Part shown: in pieces, positions 54,242 to 64,000 of the stretch
How positions within the stretch are numbered: position 1 is the stretch's first letter
How the letters are laid out: each line of letters starts with the position of its first letter
Source: Loktanella sp. M215
GTDB lineage: Bacteria; Pseudomonadota; Alphaproteobacteria; Rhodobacterales; Rhodobacteraceae
Reading direction: 5' to 3'
Length of the DNA: 64,000 nt
Assembly: GCF_021735925.1 (NCBI RefSeq)
Contig: NZ_WMEA01000007.1
Coordinates: 1-64,000 of the forward strand
Program-made: the position numbers and the translations under genes
Notes under the pieces: model-generated
Told to the model about the DNA's origin: nothing
The model's input: only the letters and a program-made list of their open reading frames with translations
Database searches by the model: none

Positions 54242-54987
54242 GGTTTTGGGATACCTTGCTGGCCTTGTTGATCGGGCTGGCTTCGTGGCAAGTGCTGGTC
54301 ATTGTCACCGACGCGCCCCACTTCATTCTGCCGTCCCCTTGGCGGGTCGCGCAGGCCGCATACAAAAGCCGCGTGATCATCGCAGAAAATGCGTGGGTCA
54401 CAGCGATCGAGGTCGTACTTGGGCTGCTGATTGGCACGGTACTTGGCGTTGCAACAGCGATTCAGCTGGCGATGTCAAAGACCGCCGAACGGCTGATGTT
54501 GCCGATACTTGTGTTCACCCAAGCCGTACCCGTTTTTGCATTGGCTCCGTTGCTGACGCTTTGGTTCGGCTACGGCATGGGATCAAAAATTGTGATGGCG
54601 GTTCTGATCATCTACTTTCCGGTCACGTCCGCTTTCCACGACGGGTTGACGCGGATCGACAGCGGCTACCGTGATTTGTCGATTTCGATGGACGCAGACA
54701 CGTGGAATTTCATGCGGCACATTCAAATACCCCAAGCGCTTCCCAGCCTAGGCACGGGGCTCCGGCTTGCGGCAGTTTATGCTCCAATTGGCGCGGTCAT
54801 TGGCGAATGGGTCGGGGCCTCTCAGGGGCTTGGCTATCTGATGCTGCTTGCCAATGGTCGTGCAAAAATTGACCTGATGTTTGCCAGTTTGATCGTTCTG
54901 GCGTGCCTGACCGTCATGTTACACATCGCAATCGGCATGCTGGCCAACCGGCTGACCTGTTACGCCCAAGGCACAACCAAACCATAG
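54238..54987 (+). CDS. ABC transporter permease (ThiX/SsuC-like)
   Basis: A 249-residue permease with about six membrane spans, the taurine/nitrate/pyrimidine-precursor type. LPSPWRVAQAAYKSR lies near the N-terminus. TQAVPVFALAPLLTLWFGYG and PQALPSLGTGLRLAAVYAPI with GAVIGEWVGASQGLGYL are family markers. ThiX of the hydroxymethylpyrimidine importer fits best with its partner. Because its ATPase is truncated and no binding protein is seen, it is probably inactive. Base composition is less GC-rich than in the neighbours. Confidence 0.82.
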   Translation: MRFWDTLLALLIGLASWQVLVIVTDAPHFILPSPWRVAQAAYKSRVIIAENAWVTAIEVVLGLLIGTVLGVATAIQLAMSKTAERLMLPILVFTQAVPVFALAPLLTLWFGYGMGSKIVMAVLIIYFPVTSAFHDGLTRIDSGYRDLSISMDADTWNFMRHIQIPQALPSLGTGLRLAAVYAPIGAVIGEWVGASQGLGYLMLLANGRAKIDLMFASLIVLACLTVMLHIAIGMLANRLTCYAQGTTKP

Positions 54988-54998
54988 AACGCACCAAA

Positions 54999-55123
54999 AT
55001 GCGTCCCGCTGATCTTTTGAAAGGTTCAACTCAAAAGGACTGGGATGCTGCCAAAACATCGCGCTCCACGACGCGCTGGCCGATCCTGGCGTGCAGTTTC
55101 CCGATCTCTCGTTCGGACATTGA
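54999..55123 (+). pseudogene. Frameshifted remnant, possibly of a thiaminase II (TenA)-like gene
   Basis: After the permease, ATG 54999 gives MRPADLLKGSTQKDWDAA, and a +2 frame continues IALHDALADPGVQFPDLSF to a stop at 55123. The WxAAT/HxxLxALADG order is reminiscent of TenA N-termini, which often follow thiXYZ-type genes. The match is weak. The remaining spacer to 55234 shows nothing. Confidence 0.3.
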
Positions 55124-55234
55124 TGGCTCAGCTGTCACCATCGCGCCGCTACCGTGGTCGACCTTTGCACCGCAGTTCCCGCCGGGGGCCGGCTGTCCGT
55201 CGCGCCCCAGTTGCATTGTGTCGTTCCGCTTGAT

Positions 55235-55969
55235 CTACGGCCCTGTCGCATAGCGCAGACGCGTGCGGTGAAAACTTTCGCTGATCACCTCGGTCATCGC
55301 CGCGTGGGCTAACGCGGCTTCGCCGCGCGCGATGGCCGTGGCAATCGCGCGGTGCTTGCGCGACACTTCGACCTTGCTTTGTGGAAAGGCGTCATTCGCC
55401 TCGGTCATGAACAGGGAATAGAGTGCTGTCTGCACCATGTCGCCCAATGAATGCAGGAAGCGGTTCTGCGACAGCTTCAGGATCTGCTTGTGAAATTCGT
55501 AGTCCGCCACGGCAAAGGCGGCACGGTCGGCGGCATGTTCCATGTCGTCGCACAGCTGCGTCAGCCGTGCCGAGTCCACCACGTTCGCCAGTTTGGCGGC
55601 CTTTGCCGCGGCCGCGGGTTCAAAGATAATCCGGATTTCGAACAGCTCTTCGTAGAATTGCGTCGGGTTCTTTTGGGCCGCGTGCCACATGAGCACATCT
55701 TCGTCGAACATGTTCCAGTCGTCGGCCGCGCGGACATGGGTGCCGACCTTGGCCTTTGACTGGATCAGACCCTTGGCGATCAGCGTCTTCTTGGCCTCGC
55801 GCACGACCGTGCGCGAGACGCCGAACATCTCGCAGAGATCGGGATCGAGGGGGATCATCGTGCCCGCCCGGTATTCCCCTGCAACGATCGCGCGTCCCAG
55901 CTGATCGACGACGAAGGTGGTATGGTTCGACGCGCGTTCGTCCCGTGCGCCGTAATGGACGAAATTCAT
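55235..55969 (-). CDS. GntR-family (FadR/FCD-type) transcriptional regulator
   Basis: A 244-residue regulator. The winged-helix domain contains IVAGEYRAGTMIPLDPDLCE, FGVSRTVVREAKKTLIAKGL and SKAKVGTHVRA. The C-terminal FCD domain has ADYEFHKQILKLSQN and late His residues for metal and effector binding. ATG 55969 overlaps the YjfF-like permease stop by 4 nt, so it is the last gene of the sugar-transport operon and probably its repressor. A likely operator lies at 60584-60602. Confidence 0.9.
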   Translation of the reverse strand: MNFVHYGARDERASNHTTFVVDQLGRAIVAGEYRAGTMIPLDPDLCEMFGVSRTVVREAKKTLIAKGLIQSKAKVGTHVRAADDWNMFDEDVLMWHAAQKNPTQFYEELFEIRIIFEPAAAAKAAKLANVVDSARLTQLCDDMEHAADRAAFAVADYEFHKQILKLSQNRFLHSLGDMVQTALYSLFMTEANDAFPQSKVEVSRKHRAIATAIARGEAALAHAAMTEVISESFHRTRLRYATGP

Positions 55970-56958
55970 GATGGCGTGACGAAGCCAGTCGCTGCTTTTC
56001 TGCGTGCCGTCGATGCCCAAGTCAGTCCCTTTTGCAGAAGGATGAATGCGAAAAGCAAACCTCCGATGACGATTTTTGTCCACCAGCTCGACAGCGTTCC
56101 ATCGAAGACGATGTAGGTCTGGATCAGCCCCATGATCAGGATGCCGAAGAATGTCCCTGCGACAAATCCGTAGCCGCCCGTCAGCAGCGTGCCGCCGATG
56201 ACGACCGCGGCAATGGCGTCAAGTTCCACGCCGACGGTGGCCAGCGAATACCCTGCCGAGGTGTAAAGCGAGAAGACGATGCCCGACAGTCCCGCGAGGC
56301 CCCCCGAGATGGCATAGATCCCGATGGTGGTCGAGGCCAGCGGCACGCCCATCAGCCGCGCCGTCGCACCGCCGCCGCCCAGGGCATAGACGTTCTGTCC
56401 GAACCGGGTGCGGTGGGCGACGAGGGCACCGACGATGAAGGTCAGGATCATCACCCCGCCGATCAGGCGAAAGCGCCCGCCACTGGCGGTCTTCCAGTAG
56501 ATCTGTTGCAGCGTGTCGTAGAACGGGTGATTGATCGGCACGGAATCCGTCGACAGGACGTAGGCGGCACCACGGGCCAGGAACATGCCAGCCAGCGTCA
56601 CGATGAACGGCGGCATTTCCAGATAGTGGATGACAGCGCCCATCGCCGCACCGAAGGTCGCGGTGATGACCAGCACGAGGGCAAAGGCCGCCAGCGGGTG
56701 GATGCTGGTGTCACGCAGGATTACGGCAAGAAAGACGCCGGTAAAGGCGATGACGGAACCGACTGACAGGTCGATCCCGCCCGACAGGATGACAAAGGTC
56801 ATGCCGACCGCGACGATGCCCAGAAAGGCATTGTCGGTCAACAGGTTGGCTACCACGCGCAGCGACAGCATCGCGGGATACTGCGAGGCACAGAGCGCGT
56901 AGGCCAGTACGAACGTCGCCAGCGTGATCAACAGGGGCAGGTGGGTGGACCGGATCAT
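55966..56958 (-). CDS. yjfF: Sugar ABC transporter permease (YjfF-like)
   Basis: A 330-residue RbsC-family permease with about 8-10 spans. VGMTFVILSGGIDLSVGSVI and AIAAVVIGGTLLTGGYGFVAG are standard motifs, and DNAFLGIVAVGM with YLEMPPFIVTLAGMFLARGAAY point to the galactofuranose-type YjfF branch. It pairs with the YtfT-like permease, whose stop it overlaps by 4 nt. Confidence 0.88.
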   Translation of the reverse strand: MIRSTHLPLLITLATFVLAYALCASQYPAMLSLRVVANLLTDNAFLGIVAVGMTFVILSGGIDLSVGSVIAFTGVFLAVILRDTSIHPLAAFALVLVITATFGAAMGAVIHYLEMPPFIVTLAGMFLARGAAYVLSTDSVPINHPFYDTLQQIYWKTASGGRFRLIGGVMILTFIVGALVAHRTRFGQNVYALGGGGATARLMGVPLASTTIGIYAISGGLAGLSGIVFSLYTSAGYSLATVGVELDAIAAVVIGGTLLTGGYGFVAGTFFGILIMGLIQTYIVFDGTLSSWWTKIVIGGLLFAFILLQKGLTWASTARRKAATGFVTPS

Positions 56959-57985
56959 CGGTGACCCTCCTTCAGCGGTGGCAGGGGTTTGCGGGCGGTT
57001 TGGGGTGCAGAGGCGCGCAGGATGTAAAGCAGGTGGCTGACCTTGGGCGACTGGATCACGAGGATCGCGAGGATCAGCAGCGCCTTGATGATCAGGTTGA
57101 ACTCCGGCGGCAGACCGGACAGCAGGATCAGCGAGTTCACGGACTGGATGATCATGGCCCCCAGCAGCGACGCGATGATCGAGAAGCGACCGCCCAGCAG
57201 GGAGTTGCCGCCGATGACGACAGCGAGGATCGCGTCGAGTTCCAGCCACAGCCCGGCGTTGTTGGCGTCTGCCCCTTGAATGTCGGCGGCGACGATGATG
57301 CCCGCGATCCCGGCCGCGAGGCCCGAGACGACGTAGACGCAGATCAGCAGGACGCGGCTGTTGATGCCGGCAAGCCGCGACGATGCCTCGTTGATGCCGA
57401 TGGATTCGATCAGCATCCCCAGCGCCGTGCGGCGCACGAAGATCGCGACGAAGGTGCCAAGGGCCAGCCAGATCACCACCGGTGTCGGCACGCCAAGGAC
57501 GGTGCCTGCGCCCAGATGGATCAGGCCGGGGTCGAGGAACGTCAGGATCGTGCCGCCGGTGATCAGCTGCGCAATCCCGCGCCCGGCGACCATCAGCACC
57601 AGCGTCGCCACGATCGGCTGGATGCGCAGCACCGCCACAAGGATCCCGTTCCACAGCCCGCACAGCGCGCCGACGGCCAGCGCACCGGCCACGGCCGTCA
57701 GGAAATGGTGCCCGTCCACGACGAGAGACGCGGCCGTCGCGCCAGCGATGGCCATTACCGCGCCGACGGACAAATCGATCCCCTTGGTCGCGATCACCAG
57801 GGTCATGCCAAGGCACAGCAGCGCCGTCGGCGCACCCCGGTTCAGCACGTCGATCAGGTTGCCGAACAGCCGACCGTTCTGCAGTTCGACCTTCAGGAAA
57901 TCGGGAAAGACCAGCAGGTTGAGGCCCAGCACGATGGCCAAGATGATCAGTTGCGGCGCGATCCGCCGCATCAGGGCGCGGCCCA

Positions 57986-57989
<4 letters not shown>
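56955..57989 (-). CDS. ytfT: Sugar ABC transporter permease (YtfT-like)
   Basis: A 344-residue RbsC-family permease. LGMTLVIATKGIDLSVGAVM, IVATLVLMVAGRGIAQLI and DAILAVVIGGNSLLGGRFSI match the YtfT branch. The start at 57989 overlaps the ATPase stop by 4 nt. It forms a heterodimeric channel with the YjfF-like subunit. Confidence 0.88.
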
Positions 57990-59503
<1,514 letters not shown>

Positions 59504-59530
59504 GGAGTCGTCCTCGGGCAGGAAGGAGGG

Positions 59531-59565
59531 GACGACACCCTGCGCAAGTCGCAGGGTGTCGTCCG
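59531..59565 (-). terminator. Attenuator-like stem-loop between ytfQ-like and ytfR-like genes
   Basis: A perfect 15-bp inverted repeat (GGACGACACCCTGCG paired with CGCAGGGTGTCGTCC) with a 5-nt loop. There is no T-run. It probably protects the binding-protein mRNA end or reduces read-through into the ATPase and permease genes. Confidence 0.6.
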
Positions 59566-59573
59566 ACTGATCG

Positions 59574-59592
59574 CGGGCCGCGGTGGCCCGCT
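59574..59592 (-). terminator. Second stem-loop just after the ytfQ-like stop
   Basis: GCGGGCC-GCGGT-GGCCCGC, a perfect 7-bp stem with a 5-nt loop, 4 bp after the stop codon and 8 bp before the larger stem. Confidence 0.4.
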
Positions 59593-59596
59593 TACA

Positions 59597-60550
59597 TCAG
59601 TAGCCCAGACCCTTCTTTGTTTCGTAGACCGCCTGGTTGTCGTCGGCCGCAGTATAGAGCCGCGATTCCGTCTGGATCCACTTCGGCGGCATGGTGCCGT
59701 CGGCCTTGTAGGCTGCAAGGGCGTCCAGCGCGGGGCCGGCCATGTCCGGCGTCAGCTCGATCGTGGCGTTCATCTCGCCATTGGCGATGGCGAGGTGGGC
59801 GTCCGGCACGCCATCGATCGACACGATCTTGATATCTGTGCCGGGTTTCAGACCCGCTTCCTTGATCGCCTGTATCGCGCCAACGGCCATGTCGTCGTTG
59901 TGGGCGTAAAGTGCGCAGATGTTTGCACCGCCTTCGGCCTTGAGGAAGCTTTCCATCACGACCTTGCCCTGACTGCGGGTGAAGTCGCCGGTCTGAGAGC
60001 GCACGATCTTGAGGTTGTCATGCCCGGCGATGGCGTTCTCGAAGCCCTTCTTGCGGTCGATGGCGGGCGACGATCCGGTCGTGCCCTGCAACTCCACGAT
60101 CTTGCAGTCGGCGCCGGCCTCTTCGTCCACCAGCCACTGGCCGGCGACTTCGCCTTCGTGCACGAGATCTGAGGTCACGGCGGTCAGATAGAGGTCCTCT
60201 GGCGCATCGACGGTGCGGTCGAGCAGGATGACCGGGATGTCCGCATCCTTGGCCTCCTCCAGCACGCCGTCCCAGCCTGTCGCGACGACCGGTGCGATCA
60301 GGATCGCATCGACACCCTGCGCGATGAACGACCGCAACGCAGAGATCTGGTTTTCCTGCTTCTGCTGCGCATCCGCGAACTTGAGGTCGATACCGCGCTT
60401 TTCGGCTTCCTGCTTGGTCACGGTCGTCTCGGCGGCGCGCCACCCGGATTCCGAGCCAATTTGCGAGAAGCCGATGGTCATGTCCTGCGCCGCGGCGGCA
60501 AGCGGGGACAGGGCAACGGCGCTGGCAAGCAATGCTGATCTGATAGACAT
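59597..60550 (-). CDS. ytfQ: Sugar ABC transporter solute-binding protein (YtfQ-like)
   Basis: A 317-residue periplasmic receptor. Signal peptide SALLASAVALSPLAAAAQD, then TIGFSQIGSESGWRAAETTV, the characteristic start of the galactofuranose-binding YtfQ family. LLDRTVDAPEDLYLTAVTSD and ALYAHNDDMAVGAIQAIKEA are typical of the ribose-binding superfamily. First gene of the operon. The sugar is inferred from the family only. Confidence 0.93.
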   Translation of the reverse strand: MSIRSALLASAVALSPLAAAAQDMTIGFSQIGSESGWRAAETTVTKQEAEKRGIDLKFADAQQKQENQISALRSFIAQGVDAILIAPVVATGWDGVLEEAKDADIPVILLDRTVDAPEDLYLTAVTSDLVHEGEVAGQWLVDEEAGADCKIVELQGTTGSSPAIDRKKGFENAIAGHDNLKIVRSQTGDFTRSQGKVVMESFLKAEGGANICALYAHNDDMAVGAIQAIKEAGLKPGTDIKIVSIDGVPDAHLAIANGEMNATIELTPDMAGPALDALAAYKADGTMPPKWIQTESRLYTAADDNQAVYETKKGLGY

Positions 60551-60583
60551 GGTGTTCCTCCCAAAACATGATGTTAGGTCATT

Positions 60584-60602
60584 AAGTATTACTTTAATAC
60601 TT
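60584..60602. promoter_or_regulatory. Palindromic operator upstream of the ytfQ-like gene
   Basis: AAGTATTA-CTT-TAATACTT, a perfect 8-bp inverted repeat with a 3-nt spacer, 33 bp upstream of the start codon. It is the likely target of the GntR regulator encoded at the end of this operon. The remaining spacer to 60829 shows no gene. Confidence 0.6.
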
Positions 60603-60829
60603 TTGTAAAGATATTGGTGCGGGGGGAGTTTGCCCGAACATGCTTCTGACGAGACAGCGGGACAGGGTCATGCGCCAGACGGTCAGAGATCTTTGAAGAG
60701 AAAATCTATACCCTACGCCGCTTGGCCAGTCCGCTGCATGCGATGCCGCGGCAGGCGTCTCGGTTCGTCAAGGTTCACTGACGGAGTCTGCCGGGCGCTG
60801 ATCTTCGCGGTCATCTGCGCCGGGCTGCT

Positions 60830-61579
60830 TTACCGCAATGCGGGCAGGCCGACGCCGGTGGATTCGAATCCGCCATCTGCCGCCACGACCTGACCCGTGA
60901 CGTAGCTGGCCCGTTCACTGGCAAGGAAGCAGATGACGTCCGCGATCTCGCGCTCGGTCCCGTAGCGGTTCAGGGGAATCGCATCGTGATAGGCGGCGCG
61001 GATTTCGGGCGAATGGACCGCGAGCGCCAGTTTCGTGTTCACCGGGCCGGGGCAGACACAGTTGGCACGGATGCCGACCTCGCCCAGTTCCGCCGCCTGC
61101 TGTTTGGTCAAGTGGATGACGGCGGCCTTCGACGTGCCGTAGGCGATGCGCAGGGTGGACGCCCGCAGGCCCGAGATCGAGGCGATGTTGACGATGGCAC
61201 CGCCGCGGGCGGACAGCAGCGGGAGGCAGGCCTGCGACATGAGGAAGACGCCGTCGAGGTTTGTCTCCATCACGCGGCGCCAACGGGCGAAGTCCGTCTC
61301 GGCCAGCGGCCCGAAGTCCGCAACGCCCGCGTTGTTCACAAGTATGTCGAGGCGGCCACAAGACTGCTCGATTTCCGCCACCGCCTGCGCCACCTGCAGC
61401 GGGCTGGAGACATCGCAGGTGACGGCGAGGGTGCCGGGCAGGGTTGCAGCGACCTTTTCCAATTCCTCGGCGTCGCGGTCCAGCATGACAACGCGGCGGC
61501 CCTCGGCGTGAAAGAGGGTCGCTGTGGCGAGGCCGATGCCGCGGGCGGCACCGGTGATCAGGGCAACGGTTTGGGTCAT
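60830..61579 (-). CDS. Short-chain dehydrogenase/reductase (SDR)
   Basis: A 249-residue classical SDR. Cofactor motif TGAARGIGLATATLF, with Asp after the second strand (VVMLDRD) suggesting NAD preference. NNAGVADFGP follows, then catalytic Ser in NIASISGLRAS, Tyr-Lys in AYGTSKAAVIHL and the tail PGPVNTKL. It overlaps the TRAP permease stop by 4 nt, so it probably oxidises the imported hydroxy acid or polyol. Last gene of the TRAP operon. Confidence 0.92.
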   Translation of the reverse strand: MTQTVALITGAARGIGLATATLFHAEGRRVVMLDRDAEELEKVAATLPGTLAVTCDVSSPLQVAQAVAEIEQSCGRLDILVNNAGVADFGPLAETDFARWRRVMETNLDGVFLMSQACLPLLSARGGAIVNIASISGLRASTLRIAYGTSKAAVIHLTKQQAAELGEVGIRANCVCPGPVNTKLALAVHSPEIRAAYHDAIPLNRYGTEREIADVICFLASERASYVTGQVVAADGGFESTGVGLPALR

Positions 61580-62892
61580 TTCAGCATCTCCGGCAGGAAC
61601 AGGGACAGGGCTGGGATGGCTGCCACGATGGCGAGGCCGATGACGCTGATCGCCAGGAACGGCAGCGCCGCACGGGCGATACGTTCCAGCGGCATGCGCG
61701 TGATATTGGCCGCGACATACAGGTTGATGCCCACGGGCGGCGTGATCAGGCCGATGGCGAGGTTCACCATGACCAGCACGCCAAACCAGACCGGGTCCCA
61801 GCCCAGTTCGCGGACGACCGGCATGAAGATTGGGAGAGAGATGAACATGACCGTCACCGGGTCCATGAACATGCCCGCAATCAGCAGGATCAGCATGATG
61901 ACCATCAGGATCACGGCACCGTTGTCCGACAGGCCCAACAACTGCCCGGAATACTGGCCAACGAGGTCTTCGACCGTGACGACCCAACCGAAGAGGCTCG
62001 CGTAAGCCACGACCAGCATGACGACGGCAGAGGATGCGGCAGCCTCTGTCAGTGCATCATACAACGTGCGGACAGTCAGCGTGCGATAGGCGAAGGCGCC
62101 GACGGCGATGGCGTAGACGGTGGCGACCAGCGCCGCCTCGGTCGGGGTGAAGATGCCGGAGTAGATGCCGCCAAGGATCACGACGGGGGTCATCAGGCCC
62201 CAGAAGGATTCCCGGAAACTGCGGCCCAGATCGCGCCAGTAGCCGTCGCTTGCGGGCGCGGGTGCCAGCTTGTCGAGGCCCGCGCGGCCACGCGGCTTGA
62301 TGAAGGGCAGGACGACCAGCATCAGCAGGCCCATGAACAGCCCCGGCACGATGGCGGCGGTGAAGAGGGCGGAGATCGAGGTTTCCGCAATCACGCCATA
62401 GATCACGAGGCCGATGGAGGGTGGGATCACGATGGAAAACGCGGCCCCGGTGCAGACGAGCGCGGCGGCGGCGGCGCGGGGATAGCCGTCCTCCTCCATC
62501 CCCTTGATGATCATCGGACCGATGGCGGCGACGGAGGCCGGGCCGGAGCCGGAGACGGCGCCCCAGAACAGGCAAACGACAGTGCCGACGACGCCCATGC
62601 CGCCGGGCAGATCGCCGATCAGGATGCGGAAGAAGCGGATCATGCGCTCCGCGATACCCAGTGTCCCCATCAGCGTGCCGGCGAGGATGAAGAACGGGAT
62701 CGCCAGCAGCGCGTATTTCGAGATGCCGGTCGCGATCAGGTCGCCGGCGAGGTCAAAGCCGAAACCGATCAGCCACATAGCATACATCGCCGAGAGGCCG
62801 AGGGCGAAGGCCACGGGGACCCGCAGGGCCATCAGCAGAAAGAAGACGACGATCATCTGGGTGCCGGCACCCATGCCAAGAATGTCAGACAC
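61576..62892 (-). CDS. TRAP transporter large permease (DctM-like)
   Basis: A 438-residue permease with about 12 spans. FGFDLAGDLIATGISKYALL, CLFWGAVSGSGPASVAAIGP, IPPSIGLVIYGVIAETSI and NLAIGLITPPVGINLYVAAN are DctM hallmarks. GTG 62892 (VSDILGMG) overlaps the end of the DctQ-like gene by 8 nt; ATG 62874 is an alternative. It forms the ion-coupled importer with the DctQ and DctP proteins. Confidence 0.92.
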   Translation of the reverse strand: MSDILGMGAGTQMIVVFFLLMALRVPVAFALGLSAMYAMWLIGFGFDLAGDLIATGISKYALLAIPFFILAGTLMGTLGIAERMIRFFRILIGDLPGGMGVVGTVVCLFWGAVSGSGPASVAAIGPMIIKGMEEDGYPRAAAAALVCTGAAFSIVIPPSIGLVIYGVIAETSISALFTAAIVPGLFMGLLMLVVLPFIKPRGRAGLDKLAPAPASDGYWRDLGRSFRESFWGLMTPVVILGGIYSGIFTPTEAALVATVYAIAVGAFAYRTLTVRTLYDALTEAAASSAVVMLVVAYASLFGWVVTVEDLVGQYSGQLLGLSDNGAVILMVIMLILLIAGMFMDPVTVMFISLPIFMPVVRELGWDPVWFGVLVMVNLAIGLITPPVGINLYVAANITRMPLERIARAALPFLAISVIGLAIVAAIPALSLFLPEMLK

Positions 62893-63376
62893 TGGGGGTC
62901 GCCTGAGGTTCGGCGCGGGGCGCGTGCCATGTCTCGGACGCGTGTTGCAGGTAGCGAATGATGATGAGGGCAAAGCCGAAGGGCAGGCCGATCTGATACC
63001 ACCAGGCGGGCAGGCCAAGGGCATAGCTGCGCATGCCGCTCTCGATCTGGTTCATCGCCGTAACCCAGGAAAACCACGCCGACGCCGCCAGCAGGATCAC
63101 GGAGAGGATGACCGACAGGATGAAGACCGCCTGTGCCGCGCGTCGGGGCAGGGCGTCCTGCACCAGCGTTACGGCCAGATGCTCGCCCCGCCGGGCGGCG
63201 ATCGCTGCACCGAAGACCGTCAACAGCAGGAAACCGTTGGTCAGCACTTCCTCTGACGCGGCGAAGGAATAGTGGGTGGCGTAGCGCACCACGACGTTGA
63301 CGAAGCCGATCAGCGTCATAGCCAGGAACAGCAGGGCGCAGACGATCTTCTCGAATTCTTGCAGCACGAAGCGCAC
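62885..63376 (-). CDS. TRAP transporter small permease (DctQ-like)
   Basis: A 163-residue four-helix membrane protein. FVNVVVRYATHYSFAASEEV, GAAIAARRGEHLAVTLVQD and a late ALGLPAWWYQIGLPFGFAL are standard DctQ features. It is 57 bp after the receptor gene and overlaps the large subunit. Confidence 0.92.
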   Translation of the reverse strand: MRFVLQEFEKIVCALLFLAMTLIGFVNVVVRYATHYSFAASEEVLTNGFLLLTVFGAAIAARRGEHLAVTLVQDALPRRAAQAVFILSVILSVILLAASAWFSWVTAMNQIESGMRSYALGLPAWWYQIGLPFGFALIIIRYLQHASETWHAPRAEPQATPSV

Positions 63377-63433
63377 GTTTCTCTCCTCCCCGGATCGGCG
63401 CGACCCCTTCCCAAGGGTCGCGCCGCAGTGGTC

Positions 63434-64000
63434 TTAGTTGGCGGGCGTCGCGGCGATGGCGTCCTGAAAGCTGCCGACGATGTCCGTGCCGACCTTGTCG
63501 GCCCATGTGTCGAAGGCGGGCTGAGTCGCGGTGCGGAAGGCGGCAAGTTCCTCCTTGGAGGGCTCGTAGACCTCCATCCCCTTGTCGCGCAGGAAGGCGA
63601 CGCCGTCCTCGGTGCCCTTGCGGGTAATCTCGCGCTGGTATGCCATCGCCTCGGTTGCGGCGGCGCGCATGTCATCCTGTGTCGCGGCGTCGAGGCCGTC
63701 CCACACCTTGGTCGACACGCCAAGGAAGATCGGGTCGTAGGAGTAGTGCCACGTCGTCAGATACTTCTGCACCTCGAAGACCTGCTGCGGGATAATGACG
63801 GCGCCGATCGGGTTTTCCTGACCGTCGACGACACCCTGCTGAAGTGCGGTCATCGTCTCGCCCCACTGCATCTGCTGGGGGTTCGCGCCGAGGGCGTTCA
63901 TCACGTCGATATACATCGGCCCCGCGACGCGCATGTTCAGGCCCTTCATGTCGTCGGGCGACTTGATCGGGCGGACGTTGTTGGTGACTTCACGAAAGCC
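63434..64000 (-). CDS. TRAP transporter solute receptor (DctP-like), N-terminus beyond window
   Basis: The frame is open to the right edge, so only the C-terminal 188 residues are seen. FREVTNNVRPIKSPDDMKGL, RVAGPMYIDVMNALGANPQ and ALQQGVVDGQENPIGAV are typical of the DctP family, including the conserved GQENP segment. It should bind a C4-C6 organic or sugar acid in the periplasm. Operon order: receptor, small permease, large permease, SDR. Confidence 0.9.
   Translation of the reverse strand, partial: GFREVTNNVRPIKSPDDMKGLNMRVAGPMYIDVMNALGANPQQMQWGETMTALQQGVVDGQENPIGAVIIPQQVFEVQKYLTTWHYSYDPIFLGVSTKVWDGLDAATQDDMRAAATEAMAYQREITRKGTEDGVAFLRDKGMEVYEPSKEELAAFRTATQPAFDTWADKVGTDIVGSFQDAIAATPAN

Noticed and set aside
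55966..57816. 616-residue minus-strand frame
   Set aside because: Only its last 330 codons are a gene (the YjfF-like permease); the first part is a shadow of the YtfT-like permease.
60603..60829. Possible small gene between the ytfQ-like and SDR genes
   Set aside because: An 87-residue open frame exists, but it has no ribosome-binding site, no recognisable motif and overlaps the SDR 3' end.

Overview
The window looks like part of a large extrachromosomal replicon (megaplasmid or chromid) of an alphaproteobacterium, most likely a marine Rhodobacterales/Roseobacter-group member. The base composition is GC-rich. There is a complete repABC replication and partition module (about 21.4-24.8 kb) with candidate parS palindromes and an antisense RNA. 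The cargo is dominated by ABC and TRAP uptake systems beside small catabolic operons, as is usual for that group. The taxonomic call is inference from gene content, because no rRNA or tRNA was seen.

Layout. (1) 0-5 kb: a partial RoxA-like di-heme cytochrome c gene, a LuxR-type regulator and a vanadium-dependent haloperoxidase. The two enzyme genes share a nearly identical 20-bp palindromic upstream site. (2) 5-12 kb: a Dpp-like peptide ABC operon with an M24 peptidase. (3) 12-20 kb: a UvrA-like paralogue, the proline genes proC-proA and divergent proB, and an unrecognised membrane protein. (4) 20-25 kb: a nucleotidyltransferase-fold gene behind a repeated 11-bp motif, then parS-like sites and repC, ctRNA, repB and repA. 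(5) 25-30 kb: an M48 protease, an amino-acid ABC transporter and a tartrate-dehydrogenase-like enzyme. (6) 30-35 kb: a DabA-DabB inorganic-carbon uptake pair with a divergent LysR regulator, then IS debris. (7) 35-41 kb: an Lrp regulator and an aminotransferase/RraA-like/AceE-like TPP enzyme operon, followed by a periplasmic cyclase-family hydrolase. (8) 41-51 kb: an IclR-controlled locus with a TAXI-TRAP transporter, an amidohydrolase, a decayed aldehyde dehydrogenase and an FAD monooxygenase, plus a divergent TPP enzyme and a TauE-like permease. (9) 51-55 kb: an IS3-type element carrying a nested IS110-family element, next to a truncated thiamine-precursor-type ABC locus. (10) 55-64 kb: a GntR regulator with a YtfQ-YtfR-YtfT-YjfF-type sugar ABC operon, then an SDR-TRAP operon that runs off the right edge.

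How the genes work together: most blocks are a local regulator plus an uptake system plus a few enzymes, often with 4-nt ATGA overlaps that imply translational coupling. Several spacers carry strong stem-loops just after solute-binding-protein genes, which would lower expression of the downstream membrane and ATPase genes. The clearest unusual signals are the shared palindrome around the LuxR/haloperoxidase locus, the parS repeats that double as RepC C-terminal codons, the repeated TGTGCATCA motif before the nucleotidyltransferase gene, and the Lrp/AceE-like/RraA cluster, whose substrate I cannot name.
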